Shown: positions 38,103-46,790, numbered from the stretch's first letter. The stretch: 64,000 bases of DNA from Pseudomonas yangonensis (GCF_009932725.1 NZ_BLJU01000011.1:62001-126000); one strand, 5' to 3'. Notes: generated from the sequence alone by a model not told the origin. Numbers and translations: made by a program.

Positions 38103-40021
38103 GCCAAGCCCCGATTCCCGGCAACGAGCGGCAGCGCCTGGCTGCGCTGCACGCCCTGGAGCTACTCGACAGTCCGCCCGAAGCGATGTTCGATCACATC
38201 ACTGCGCTGGCCGCGGAAATCTGCGAAACCCCTATCGCGCTGATCTCGCTCGTCGACGCTCAGCGCCAGTGGTTCAAGAGCCGGGTCGGCCTGGAGGCAG
38301 AACAGACCGCGCGCGAACTCGCCTTCTGCGCCCATGCAGTGCATGCCGATGCGTTGCTGGAGGTGGACAACGCACTGGATGACGTGCGCTTTCGCGACAA
38401 TCCGCTGGTCACCTCGGAACCGCACATTCGCTTCTATGCCGGCGTGCCCCTGCACGACGGCCAGGGACTGGCCCTCGGCACCCTGTGCGTGATCGACCGC
38501 CAGCCGCGCCGGCTCGATCAGCATCAGCGCATGCAGTTGCAGCACCTGGCGCAATTGACCGGCGAGCTGTTCGAGCTGCGCCTGCAGGCGCGCCGCCAGG
38601 CCGAACAGAGCGCCATGCACCAGGCCATGCTCGACAACGCCGGCAGCGCGGTACTGGTGCTGGATCCGCAGGGCCGGGTGTTGCGCAGCAACAGCGAAGC
38701 GCAGCAGCTGCTGAGCTATCCGGCCAAGGAGCTGGACCAGCAGTACGTATCGCAGCTGCTGCTCGATCCCGGTCAGTTCGAACGCCTTTGCGCCGCCAGC
38801 CTCGGTGGCCCGCAGAGCACCGAGGGACAAATGCGCGCGCGCAGCGGGCAGAGCCTGCCGGTACGTCTGAATCTTTCGCCGATTCGTGCCGAAGGTCAGC
38901 CGCTGCAGGGCTACCTGCTGGTGGCCAACGACCTCAGCCAGCGCGACGAAGCCCGCCAGCGCCTGCAGCGTATAGCCGCACAACTGCCCGGCATGGTCTA
39001 TCAATATCTGCTGCGCGCCGATGGCAGCAGCTGCTTTCCCTACGCCAGCGCAGGTATAGGCGATATCTATGGCTGTACTCCCGAGGAAGTCGGCCAGGAC
39101 GCCGCGCCGGTACACGCGCGTCTGCATGCCGAAGATGCATCGCCCGTGCGCGAAGCGATCGCCGCTTCGGCCCGGAGCCTCACCACCTGGCATCAGGAGT
39201 ACCGCGTTCTGCACCCCGAACGCGGCCTGATCTGGGTCGAGGGACGCGCTGCCCCACAGCGGTTGCCCGACGGCGACACGCTGTGGCACGGCTTCATCAG
39301 CGACATCAGCGAGCGCAAACGCGGCGAACAGCTGCAGAACGAATTCGTCTCTACGGTCAGTCACGAGCTGCGCACGCCGCTCACCGCCATCGCCGGCTCG
39401 CTCGGTCTGATCAACGGCGGCGCCCTGGGCGAGGTGCCGCACACCATGCGCCAGATGCTGGAGATCGCGCAGAGCAACAGCCAGCGCCTGCGCCACCTGA
39501 TCGATGATTTGCTGGACATGGACAAGCTGGTCGCCGGCAAGATGCGCTTCGATCTGCAGCCGCTGGCCCTGCGCGCGCTGCTGCAGCAGGCACTGCACAA
39601 CAACCAGCCCTATGCCGAACGCCACCAGGTGCGACTGCACCTGCTGGCGGGCGACGACTGTCAGGTGCTGGCCGACCCCCAGCGCCTGGAACAGGTGCTG
39701 GCCAACCTGCTGGCCAATGCCGCCAAATTTTCCGCTGCCGGGCAGAGCGTCGAGCTCGCAGCCGTACCCGAAGACGGCTGGGTGCGCATCAGCGTGCGTG
39801 ACCAAGGCCAGGGCATCGCCGACGACTTCAAACCACGCATTTTCAGCAAGTTCGCCCAGGCCGACGCCGGCGACACGCGCCGCCAGGGCGGCACCGGCCT
39901 CGGTCTGGCGATCAGCAAGGAAATCATCGAACACATGGGCGGACACATCGGCTTCGACTCAACCCTGGGTCAGGGCAGCACCTTCTGGATGAGACTGCCC
40001 CTGGCTGGAGCGCAATCATGA
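38099..40021 (+). CDS. Cytoplasmic sensor histidine kinase, GAF-PAS2-HisKA-HATPase (640 aa)
   Basis: A 640-aa soluble kinase without membrane segments. A GAF domain of the RQWFKSRVGL type (about 20-165) is followed by two PAS domains (about 185-290 and 300-412). The phosphoacceptor is His422 in VSHELRTPL. The ATPase core has LLANAAKFS and the G2 box GTGLGLAI. Its G1 box is DQGQG rather than DxGPG, a mild deviation. No receiver is attached. It overlaps both neighbours by four bases. It is a paralogue of the kinases before and after it, especially in the HisKA region. Confidence 0.92.
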   Translation: MSQAPIPGNERQRLAALHALELLDSPPEAMFDHITALAAEICETPIALISLVDAQRQWFKSRVGLEAEQTARELAFCAHAVHADALLEVDNALDDVRFRDNPLVTSEPHIRFYAGVPLHDGQGLALGTLCVIDRQPRRLDQHQRMQLQHLAQLTGELFELRLQARRQAEQSAMHQAMLDNAGSAVLVLDPQGRVLRSNSEAQQLLSYPAKELDQQYVSQLLLDPGQFERLCAASLGGPQSTEGQMRARSGQSLPVRLNLSPIRAEGQPLQGYLLVANDLSQRDEARQRLQRIAAQLPGMVYQYLLRADGSSCFPYASAGIGDIYGCTPEEVGQDAAPVHARLHAEDASPVREAIAASARSLTTWHQEYRVLHPERGLIWVEGRAAPQRLPDGDTLWHGFISDISERKRGEQLQNEFVSTVSHELRTPLTAIAGSLGLINGGALGEVPHTMRQMLEIAQSNSQRLRHLIDDLLDMDKLVAGKMRFDLQPLALRALLQQALHNNQPYAERHQVRLHLLAGDDCQVLADPQRLEQVLANLLANAAKFSAAGQSVELAAVPEDGWVRISVRDQGQGIADDFKPRIFSKFAQADAGDTRRQGGTGLGLAISKEIIEHMGGHIGFDSTLGQGSTFWMRLPLAGAQS

Positions 40022-42909
40022 GAACCACCCGCGCCCTGCTCGCGTCTCTGTTCAGTCGCGTCAACCTGCTGGCCTGGGCGGTGCTGGCGCTGGCCTTGGG
40101 AGCGACGTTGCTGGCCTGGTACAACCTGCGCCAGAGCCAGACCGAGTCCGCCACCCGTCAGTTCGAACTGCTCACCGAGGAGCTGAGCCGGGCCATCGTC
40201 AAGCGCATGGAAGAACAGGAGAGCATCCTGCTCGGTGCCGCCGGTCTGTTCGATGCCAGCGAAGACGTCAGCCGTGCGGATTGGCGCGCCTATACCGAGC
40301 GCCTGCGCCTGGACGAGCGCTATCCGGGCATTCAGGGGCTGGGCTTCGCGCAGATGCTGGAGGCGCAGCAACTGCCAACATTCGAGAGCGAGATTCGCGC
40401 CGAGGGCTTTGCCGATTTTCACATGCAGCCACCCGGCCAGCGCGAACGTTACGCTGTGATCCGCTTCATCGAGCCTTTCACCGGGCGCAACCTGGCCGCC
40501 TTCGGCTTCGACATGCTGTCCGAGCCGGTGCGCCGCGCTGCCATGCTCGACGCCGGACGCAGCGGCCAGAGCCGCCTGTCCGGCCGCGTCATCCTGCGCC
40601 AGGAGACCCACGGCAAGGTCCAGCCAGGGCTGCTGCTGTACGTCCCGCTGTACTGGCCACAACGCCCGCTGGACACCCCGGAGCAGCGCCTGGCCGCGCT
40701 GCGCGGCTTCGCCTACAGCCCGTTCAGGATTCACGACCTGATGCATGGCATCTTCGGCGAACGTCAACGCGAGCTGGACTTCGAGCTGTACGCCGGCGGC
40801 GCCACCAGCGAAGGTGCCGAACTGCTCTACAGCAGTCGCGGCGACGTACCAATAACGCAGCCGGCCGACAGCCAACACCGACTTGAGATGTTCGGCCAGA
40901 CCTGGCACCTGGACTTCCACTACGCACCGGGCTACCTCGCCCGCGAACACCGCGGCGAGGTGGCACTGCTGGTACTCGGCGGCTGCATCAGCCTGCTGCT
41001 GTTCTTTCTGGTCAGCACCCTCAGCCTGCGCCGCGCTCAGGTACAGGAACTGGCCGCACGCATCACCGAGCAGTTGCATCGCAGCGAGGAACGTCTGGCG
41101 CTGGCGCTCAAAGGCAGCAATGACGGCTGGTGGGATATCGACGTCAAGGCCGGCAGCTTTTTCGCCTCGGCGCGCGGCTGGCAAATGCTCGGTTATCCAG
41201 AACAAGGGCCGCCAGGCTTTGCCGACAACACGCAGGCCTGGGAAACGCTGGTACACCCGGAAGACCTGCCGGTGGCACGCGCCCGTCTGAGTCAGGCGTT
41301 TCATGAGGGCGCCAGCAACTTCACCCTCGACTGTCGCCTGCTGCGTGCCGACGGCAGCGAACTACCGGCGCTACTACGCGGGTATATCCAGCGCGACGCC
41401 AGCGGCTACCCGCTGCGCATCACCGGCACCACCATGGACCAGAGCGAAGCCAAACGCATCGAGCGTCTCAAGAGCGAGTTCGTCTCCACCGTCAGTCACG
41501 AGCTGCGTACCCCGCTGACCGCGATTGCCGGCTCGCTCGGGCTGATCAACGGTGGCGCCCTCGGCGCGGTACCGGAAAGCATGCGCACCATGCTGAGCAT
41601 CGCTCAGGCCAACAGCCAGCGCCTCAGCCATCTGATCAACGACCTGCTGGACATGGACAAGCTGGAAGCCGGCAAGATGCAGTTCGATCTGCAGCCCTGC
41701 GAACTTGCTGCCCAGCTCGAGGAGGCACTGGCCAGCAACCAGGCCTATGCGGCCCAGCGCCAGGTGCAGCTGCACCTGAGCGACTGCCCGCCGGTGCGCG
41801 TACGGGTCGATGCCATGCGCCTGCAGCAGGTGCTCGCCAACTTCATTTCCAACGCGGTGAAGTACTCGCCGCAAGGCGCCGAGGTACGTCTGCGTGCCGA
41901 ACGTAGTGGCTCCCGCGTGCGTGTCGAAGTGATTGACCAGGGCCCGGGTATCGCCGCCGAATTTCGTCAGCGCATCTTCAGCAAGTTCTCCCAGGCTGAC
42001 GCCAGTGACAGCCGCAGCAAGGGCGGTACCGGCCTTGGCCTGGCCATCAGCAAGGAACTGATCGAGCGCATGGGCGGCCAGATCGGCTTCGACTCGGTCG
42101 TGGGCCAGGGCGCCTGTTTCTGGTTCGAGTTGCCAATGCTGGCCGAAGCCGCATTGCGTACCTCTGGCGACAGCCGTCGCAGCCTGCTGGTGGTCGAAGA
42201 CGAACCGGACATTGCCAGCCTGCTGAGCCAGTTGCTGGAAGACGCCGGCTACCGCGTGCGCCTGGCCCACAGCCTGGACGAAGCACGTGCCTGCCTGCGC
42301 GAAGAAACGCCCGCCGCCATCAGCCTCGATCTGCGTCTGCCGGACGGCGACGGCCTGCAACTGGTGCAGGAACTGCGTGCCGATGCACGCTACCGCGAGC
42401 TGCCGATCCTGGTGGTATCCGCCGCTTGCGAGGAAGGTCGCCTGGCGCTCGAGGGCGCGCCTGCGCTGGACTGGCTGAGCAAGCCGATCGACTCACAGCG
42501 CCTGCTCGGCAGCCTTGCCCAGGCCCTGCAGAACCTGCCGCACAGCCCACGCGTACTGCACGTCGAGGACGATTACGATCTGCGCCTGGTAGTCGCCGAA
42601 CAAGGCCGCGGACTGGCCGAGTTCGTGCCCGCCGACAGCCTCGCCGAAGCGCGCCGCCTGCTCGCCGAAGAGCCTTTCGATCTGGTCCTGCTCGACCTTG
42701 GCCTGCCCGACGGCAGCGGCCTGGAGCTGGTCGACGAACTGCAGCGCGAGCGCCCGGGTCTACCGGTAGCCGTGCTCTCGGCCAGTGAAATGAACGGCTG
42801 CGAGTTGGCCGGGGTAAGCGAAACACTGGCCAAATCGCGCAATGATGGGCAACACTTCCTGCACATGCTTAACCGCCTATTACCCGCCAAGGAGACCGGC
42901 CATGACTGA
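40018..42909 (+). CDS. Hybrid histidine kinase, CHASE-PAS-HisKA-HATPase-REC-REC (963 aa)
   Basis: A 963-aa hybrid kinase. TM1 (about 14-34) and TM2 (about 318-340) enclose a CHASE domain (GAAGLFDASEDVSRADW, IEPFTGRNLAAFGFDML), a sensor for small extracellular ligands. A PAS domain (about 355-480) precedes His494 in VSHELRTPL and the ATPase core (FISNAVKYS, DQGPGI, GTGLGLAI). Two receivers follow, with Asp771 (SLDLRLPDGDG) and Asp893 (LLDLGLPDGSG). It is the only kinase of the operon with built-in receivers, so it is the natural donor to the downstream HPt. It overlaps the next gene by 8 bp. Confidence 0.92.
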   Translation: MRTTRALLASLFSRVNLLAWAVLALALGATLLAWYNLRQSQTESATRQFELLTEELSRAIVKRMEEQESILLGAAGLFDASEDVSRADWRAYTERLRLDERYPGIQGLGFAQMLEAQQLPTFESEIRAEGFADFHMQPPGQRERYAVIRFIEPFTGRNLAAFGFDMLSEPVRRAAMLDAGRSGQSRLSGRVILRQETHGKVQPGLLLYVPLYWPQRPLDTPEQRLAALRGFAYSPFRIHDLMHGIFGERQRELDFELYAGGATSEGAELLYSSRGDVPITQPADSQHRLEMFGQTWHLDFHYAPGYLAREHRGEVALLVLGGCISLLLFFLVSTLSLRRAQVQELAARITEQLHRSEERLALALKGSNDGWWDIDVKAGSFFASARGWQMLGYPEQGPPGFADNTQAWETLVHPEDLPVARARLSQAFHEGASNFTLDCRLLRADGSELPALLRGYIQRDASGYPLRITGTTMDQSEAKRIERLKSEFVSTVSHELRTPLTAIAGSLGLINGGALGAVPESMRTMLSIAQANSQRLSHLINDLLDMDKLEAGKMQFDLQPCELAAQLEEALASNQAYAAQRQVQLHLSDCPPVRVRVDAMRLQQVLANFISNAVKYSPQGAEVRLRAERSGSRVRVEVIDQGPGIAAEFRQRIFSKFSQADASDSRSKGGTGLGLAISKELIERMGGQIGFDSVVGQGACFWFELPMLAEAALRTSGDSRRSLLVVEDEPDIASLLSQLLEDAGYRVRLAHSLDEARACLREETPAAISLDLRLPDGDGLQLVQELRADARYRELPILVVSAACEEGRLALEGAPALDWLSKPIDSQRLLGSLAQALQNLPHSPRVLHVEDDYDLRLVVAEQGRGLAEFVPADSLAEARRLLAEEPFDLVLLDLGLPDGSGLELVDELQRERPGLPVAVLSASEMNGCELAGVSETLAKSRNDGQHFLHMLNRLLPAKETGHD

Positions 42910-43288
42910 GCTCAAGCGCATCCTTCACGTCGAGGACGATCCCTCGATCCAGGCCGTGGCCAAGGTCGCTCTGGAAGCCGTCGGCGGTTTTCAGGTACTG
43001 AGCTGCTCCAGCGGCCTGGAAGCGCTTGATCAGGTGCAGGGCTTCGCTCCCGACTTCATCCTGCTCGATGTGATGATGCCCGGTATGGACGGTCCGCAGA
43101 CGCTGGAAAAACTGCGCGAACTGGTGGACATCGACAGCGTACCGGTGGCCTTCATGACCGCCAAGGTACAGCCCGGCGAAGTCGCCCACTACCGTAGTCT
43201 GGGCGCACTCGACGTGATCGTGAAACCCTTCGACCCCATGCAACTCGCCGCCCAGATCCGGCAGATCTGGAGTCAGCGTCATGGATAA
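42902..43288 (+). CDS. Single-domain response regulator (CheY-like)
   Basis: A 128-aa lone receiver. The acidic pocket is VEDDPS, the phosphoacceptor Asp56 is in LLDVMMPGMDG, and the switch Thr and Lys are in FMTAK and VKPFDP. It has no output domain, so it must act by protein contact or as a phosphate sink or shuttle. The frame extends upstream to 42842 inside the hybrid kinase; MTELKRILHVEDD at 42902 is the natural start. It overlaps the next gene by 8 bp. Confidence 0.93.
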   Translation: MTELKRILHVEDDPSIQAVAKVALEAVGGFQVLSCSSGLEALDQVQGFAPDFILLDVMMPGMDGPQTLEKLRELVDIDSVPVAFMTAKVQPGEVAHYRSLGALDVIVKPFDPMQLAAQIRQIWSQRHG

Positions 43289-44957
43289 ACAGGGCAATGC
43301 CATCCCGCAGACCTTGCAGCAGCATCTGCAGCAGCTTGGTCAGCAGTTCGCCGAGCGCCTGCGTCAGGAGCTTCCGCAACTGACGCAACAGGGCGAGCAA
43401 CTGCTCGCGGCCGGCGACGAGCAGCGCGGGCAGCTTTTGCGAGCACTACGCGACCAGCTTCATCGCCTCGCCGGCAGTGCCGGCACCTTCGGTTTCGATC
43501 AGTTGGGCCAGCAAGCGCGAGAACTGGAACAGCAGGCCGAACGCTGGCTGGATCAGCAGCAGCGCCAGCAGCAGGACCTCGACGTCTTCGTCGCCGCGCT
43601 GCTGCAGCTAGGCGAGCAATCGGATGCCGACAGCAGCCCGGACGAACAACCGAAAGCAGCCAAGCCGCTGGCACGTACGGAGAACGATACGCGGCTCATC
43701 TACATTCTCGAAGACGAAATGACCGTCGGCGAAAACATGCGTCTGACGCTGAGCAACTTTGGTTATCGTGCCGAGCACTTCCGTACTACAACCGATCTCG
43801 ATACCGCCCTGCTGCAGCAACTGCCCGATGCACTGATCGTCGACGTCAACCTGGCCAACGAACACCGCAGCGGTCTGGATTACGCCGCACGTCTGCAGCA
43901 GCGCCTGGAAGTGCCCCTACCGCTGCTGGTGCTGACCCACCAGCATGACTTTGACACCCAGCTGCAGGCGGTGCGTGCCGGCGCGCAGGGTTTCTTCGCC
44001 AAGCCGGTGGACATCCCGCAGCTGGAAAGCCGCCTGGAGCGCTGTTTCGCCCAGCAGAACGGCGAGCCCTACCGGGTGCTGATCGTCGACGACGACCGCG
44101 ACCTGGCCAGCCGTTACAGCCTGGTGCTGCGCGACGCGGGCATGCTGGTGGAAATTCTTCAGGACCCGGCGCAGATCTTCGAGCATCTGCGCGATTTCAA
44201 TCCGGAAGTGGTGCTGCTCGACGTCAACATGCCGGACTGTACCGGCCCCGAGCTCGCGCAGATCATCCGCTGCAACGACGACTGGCTGCGCATCCCGATC
44301 ATCTACCTGTCGGCGGAGACCGATATCGCCAAGCAGATGAATGCGCTGATCAAGGCCGGCGACGATTTCGTCACCAAACCGATTTCCGACAACGCCCTGG
44401 TCGCCGCCGTTTTCTCTCGCGCCCAGCGTGCCCGCCTGCTGTCCAATGCGCTGGCGCGTGACAGCCTTACGGGTCTGCTCAAGCATGGCGATATCAAGGA
44501 GCAGGTGGCGATCGAACTGGAGCGCGCGCTGCGAACCGGCAACCGGGCCAGCGTGGTGATGCTGGATATCGATCACTTCAAACGGGTCAACGACGAACAC
44601 GGTCACGCGGCAGGCGACAACGTCATCCGCGCGCTGGCCAACCTGCTGCGCCAGCGCCTGCGCCGGGTCGACAGCCTGGGCCGCTATGGTGGTGAGGAAT
44701 TTCTCGCAGTGCTGCCGGACTGTACGCCGCAGCAGGCCAAACAGATCGTCGATGAGATTCGCGAACGCTTCGCCGAGCTGCGCTTCATCGCCGATGGCAG
44801 CGAATTTTCCTGCACCCTGAGTGCCGGTGTCGCCGGCACCGATCTGCACAGCCAGGCCGAACAGCTGCGCGAGCGTGCTGACAAAGCGCTATATGCAGCC
44901 AAGCATGGCGGCCGCAATCAGGTGCAGATAGCCGCGTCGGAAGAGCATCGCGGCTGA
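43281..44957 (+). CDS. HPt-REC-REC-GGDEF diguanylate cyclase
   Basis: A 558-aa output protein of the operon. The N-terminal HPt domain has His61 in LHRLAGSAGTFGF. Receiver 1 has Asp188 (IVDVNLANEH) and receiver 2 has Asp314 (LLDVNMPDCTG). The GGDEF domain has an intact GGEEF loop (470-474) and an I-site RRVD (461-464) five residues before it, so c-di-GMP synthesis with product inhibition is expected. The HPt can accept phosphate from the upstream hybrid kinase and pass it to its own receivers. The last codons and stop lie inside a palindromic repeat arm. Confidence 0.93.
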   Translation: MDKQGNAIPQTLQQHLQQLGQQFAERLRQELPQLTQQGEQLLAAGDEQRGQLLRALRDQLHRLAGSAGTFGFDQLGQQARELEQQAERWLDQQQRQQQDLDVFVAALLQLGEQSDADSSPDEQPKAAKPLARTENDTRLIYILEDEMTVGENMRLTLSNFGYRAEHFRTTTDLDTALLQQLPDALIVDVNLANEHRSGLDYAARLQQRLEVPLPLLVLTHQHDFDTQLQAVRAGAQGFFAKPVDIPQLESRLERCFAQQNGEPYRVLIVDDDRDLASRYSLVLRDAGMLVEILQDPAQIFEHLRDFNPEVVLLDVNMPDCTGPELAQIIRCNDDWLRIPIIYLSAETDIAKQMNALIKAGDDFVTKPISDNALVAAVFSRAQRARLLSNALARDSLTGLLKHGDIKEQVAIELERALRTGNRASVVMLDIDHFKRVNDEHGHAAGDNVIRALANLLRQRLRRVDSLGRYGGEEFLAVLPDCTPQQAKQIVDEIRERFAELRFIADGSEFSCTLSAGVAGTDLHSQAEQLRERADKALYAAKHGGRNQVQIAASEEHRG

Positions 44958-45060
44958 AGCCCGCTGCTACACCAGCACCACGCTCCGTAGGAGCGGCTTC
45001 AGCCGCGATAGGTCATAAGGCTACAGGCCGTAGGGTGGATGCGCTCTCCACATCCACCAC
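44948..45060. repeat. Palindromic repeats after the signalling operon
   Basis: An arm ATCGCGGCTGAAGCC...CTAC (44948-44971) is complementary, with two mismatches/indels, to GTAGGAGCGGCTTCAGCCGC and the bases after it (44988-45010). A second hairpin, GGTGGATG-N9-CATCCACC, lies at 45035-45059 in a GTAGGGTGG element. These separate the convergent signalling and cys operons and may serve as terminators. No gene is seen in 44958-45076. Confidence 0.75.
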
Positions 45061-45076
45061 AACGCTGGCGCCCTGA

Positions 45077-45922
45077 TCACGCCTCGGCGCGCTGCATCAG
45101 GCGGCGCTGACGCCACTCCATGAAGGTCTTGAGAAACAGCGTGAGCAGCGCCATGCACGCCAGCAGCCCGGCCGCGGTGAAGGCCGCTGCCGGCTTGTAG
45201 TCGTTGTTGAGCTGGTCGACCAGCAGCGGCAGGGTCAGGGTCTGGTTGATGATGGTGCCGGACACCACCGACACCGCACCGAACTCGCCGACCGCGCGGG
45301 CATTGGTGACCACCACGCCGTACAGCAGCGCCCACTTGATCTTCGGCAGGCTGATGCGGCGGAAGATCTGCCAGCCGCTGGCACCCAGACACATGGCAGC
45401 GGTTTCCTCGTCCTGGCCCTGAGCCTGCATCACCGGAATCAGAATGCGCGCCACATAGGGCGCGGTGACGAACACCGTGACCATGACGATGCCCGGCCAG
45501 GCGAACATCAGCTGCATGCCGTGATCGTAGAACCAGCGGCCGATGAAACTTTCCAGACCGTAGACCACCAGATAGCAGAGGCCGGCGACCACCGGTGACA
45601 CCGCATAGGGAATGTCGATCAGGGTGGTCAGCAGCTTGCGCCCGCGGAAGTCGTAATGGGTCACGCACCAGGCCAGGCAGATGCCGAAGCACAGGTTCAG
45701 CGGCACGGTAATCGCGGCTACCAGCAGCGTGAGGCCGATGGCATGGAGCATGTAATCTTCGTTCAGATTGCTCCACAGCAGGTCGAGCCCGCCGGCCAGC
45801 GCCTTGGTGAAGATCAGCGCCAGCGGCACCAGCAGGATCAGCGCCACCACCATCAGACCGAGGATTACCAGCGCCCATTGGCGCCAATCTTGGGGCTTTT
45901 TCATCGACCTTGCCGTTGCCAT
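45077..45922 (-). CDS. cysW: CysW, sulfate/thiosulfate ABC transporter permease
   Basis: A 281-aa inner-membrane permease with six predicted helices. The EAA loop that contacts the ATPase is ETAAMCLGASGWQIFRRISLPKIK. A start at 45904 (MKKPQDW), overlapping the cysT stop as ATGA, is an alternative giving 275 aa. It pairs with CysT to form the channel. In Pseudomonas the ATPase gene cysA normally follows cysW; here the next sequence is a repeat and then a convergent signalling gene, so cysA is missing at this locus. Confidence 0.94.
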   Translation of the reverse strand: MATARSMKKPQDWRQWALVILGLMVVALILLVPLALIFTKALAGGLDLLWSNLNEDYMLHAIGLTLLVAAITVPLNLCFGICLAWCVTHYDFRGRKLLTTLIDIPYAVSPVVAGLCYLVVYGLESFIGRWFYDHGMQLMFAWPGIVMVTVFVTAPYVARILIPVMQAQGQDEETAAMCLGASGWQIFRRISLPKIKWALLYGVVVTNARAVGEFGAVSVVSGTIINQTLTLPLLVDQLNNDYKPAAAFTAAGLLACMALLTLFLKTFMEWRQRRLMQRAEA

Positions 45923-46740
45923 GCGAACAGACGCCCCTGCGCGACCTGCAGGAGGAACAGAAGTGTCAGCGACGCGAGCAGGATCACCGAAGCGATGGCC
46001 GCCGCCGCCGGATAGTTGAATTCCTGCAGACGGACGAAAATCATCAGCGAGCTGACTTCCGTCTGGTAGGGAATGTTGCCGGCGATCATGATCACCGCGC
46101 CGAACTCACCGAGGCTGCGGATGAACGCCTGCGAACCTCCGGTGACCAGCGCCGGCGCCAGGGTCGGCAGGATTACCTTGGCGAAGGTCTGCACACGGCT
46201 CGCGCCGAGGGTGCGCGCGGCCTCTTCGTATTCCGAACCGAGATCCTGCAGCACCGGCTGCACCGTGCGCACCACGAAAGGAATGCTGGTGAACACCATC
46301 GCCACCACGATACCGGCGTAGGCGTAGGCCACCTTGAAGCCTAGCCACTGGCCGATCCAGCCGTTGGGCACCAGCAATGCGGCGAGGGTCAGGCCGGCCA
46401 CCGAGGTCGGCAGGGCGAACGGCAGGTCGACCAGCGCATCGACGATGCGCCGGCCGGGGAAGTCGTAACGGGTGATGATCCAGGCCAGCAACAGGCCCAG
46501 CACCAGCACCGCCAGGGTCGAGTAGAGCGCGGCCGAGATGGTCACCTTGTAGGTCTGCACCACGCGCGGATCGCTGATGGCGAACCAGTACTGTGCCCAG
46601 GTCATGTCGCTGACGTATAGCAGCAGCGCCGACAGCGGCAGCAGGATTACCAGCGACAGGTACAGCACGCTGACGCCGAAGCTCAGGCCGAAGCCGGGCA
46701 GCAGCGGGGTCTGTCGGAAGAACAGCGTTGGTTTGCTCAC
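45901..46740 (-). CDS. cysT: CysT (CysU), sulfate/thiosulfate ABC transporter permease
   Basis: A 279-aa permease partner of CysW. It has typical CysT segments FRQTPLLPGFGLSFG, DLPFALPTSVAGLTLAALL and the EAA loop YEEAARTLGASRVQTFAKVILP. I chose the GTG start at 46740 (VSKPTLFFRQT). An ATG at 46830 in frame would place a strong hairpin (46766-46790) inside the coding region and add 30 residues unlike the family N-terminus. The gene overlaps cysW by about 20 bp, or 4 bp with the shorter cysW start. Confidence 0.9.
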   Translation of the reverse strand: MSKPTLFFRQTPLLPGFGLSFGVSVLYLSLVILLPLSALLLYVSDMTWAQYWFAISDPRVVQTYKVTISAALYSTLAVLVLGLLLAWIITRYDFPGRRIVDALVDLPFALPTSVAGLTLAALLVPNGWIGQWLGFKVAYAYAGIVVAMVFTSIPFVVRTVQPVLQDLGSEYEEAARTLGASRVQTFAKVILPTLAPALVTGGSQAFIRSLGEFGAVIMIAGNIPYQTEVSSLMIFVRLQEFNYPAAAAIASVILLASLTLLFLLQVAQGRLFAWQRQGR

Positions 46741-46765
46741 GAAAAAGCTCGGCTCTACAAATGCA

Positions 46766-46790
46766 GTTGGCCGCCTGGAAGGCGGCCAAC
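46766..46790 (-). promoter_or_regulatory. Hairpin between sbp and cysT
   Basis: Perfect 10-bp GC-rich arms GTTGGCCGCC and GGCGGCCAAC are separated by five bases, about 26 bp before the cysT start. No immediate T run follows, so it is more likely an RNA-stabilising or partial-termination structure that keeps binding protein more abundant than permease. Confidence 0.6.

Noticed and set aside
33106..44957. Signalling block considered as a prophage or integrative element
   Set aside because: No integrase, transposase, tRNA junction or direct-repeat ends were seen, and composition matches the flanks.
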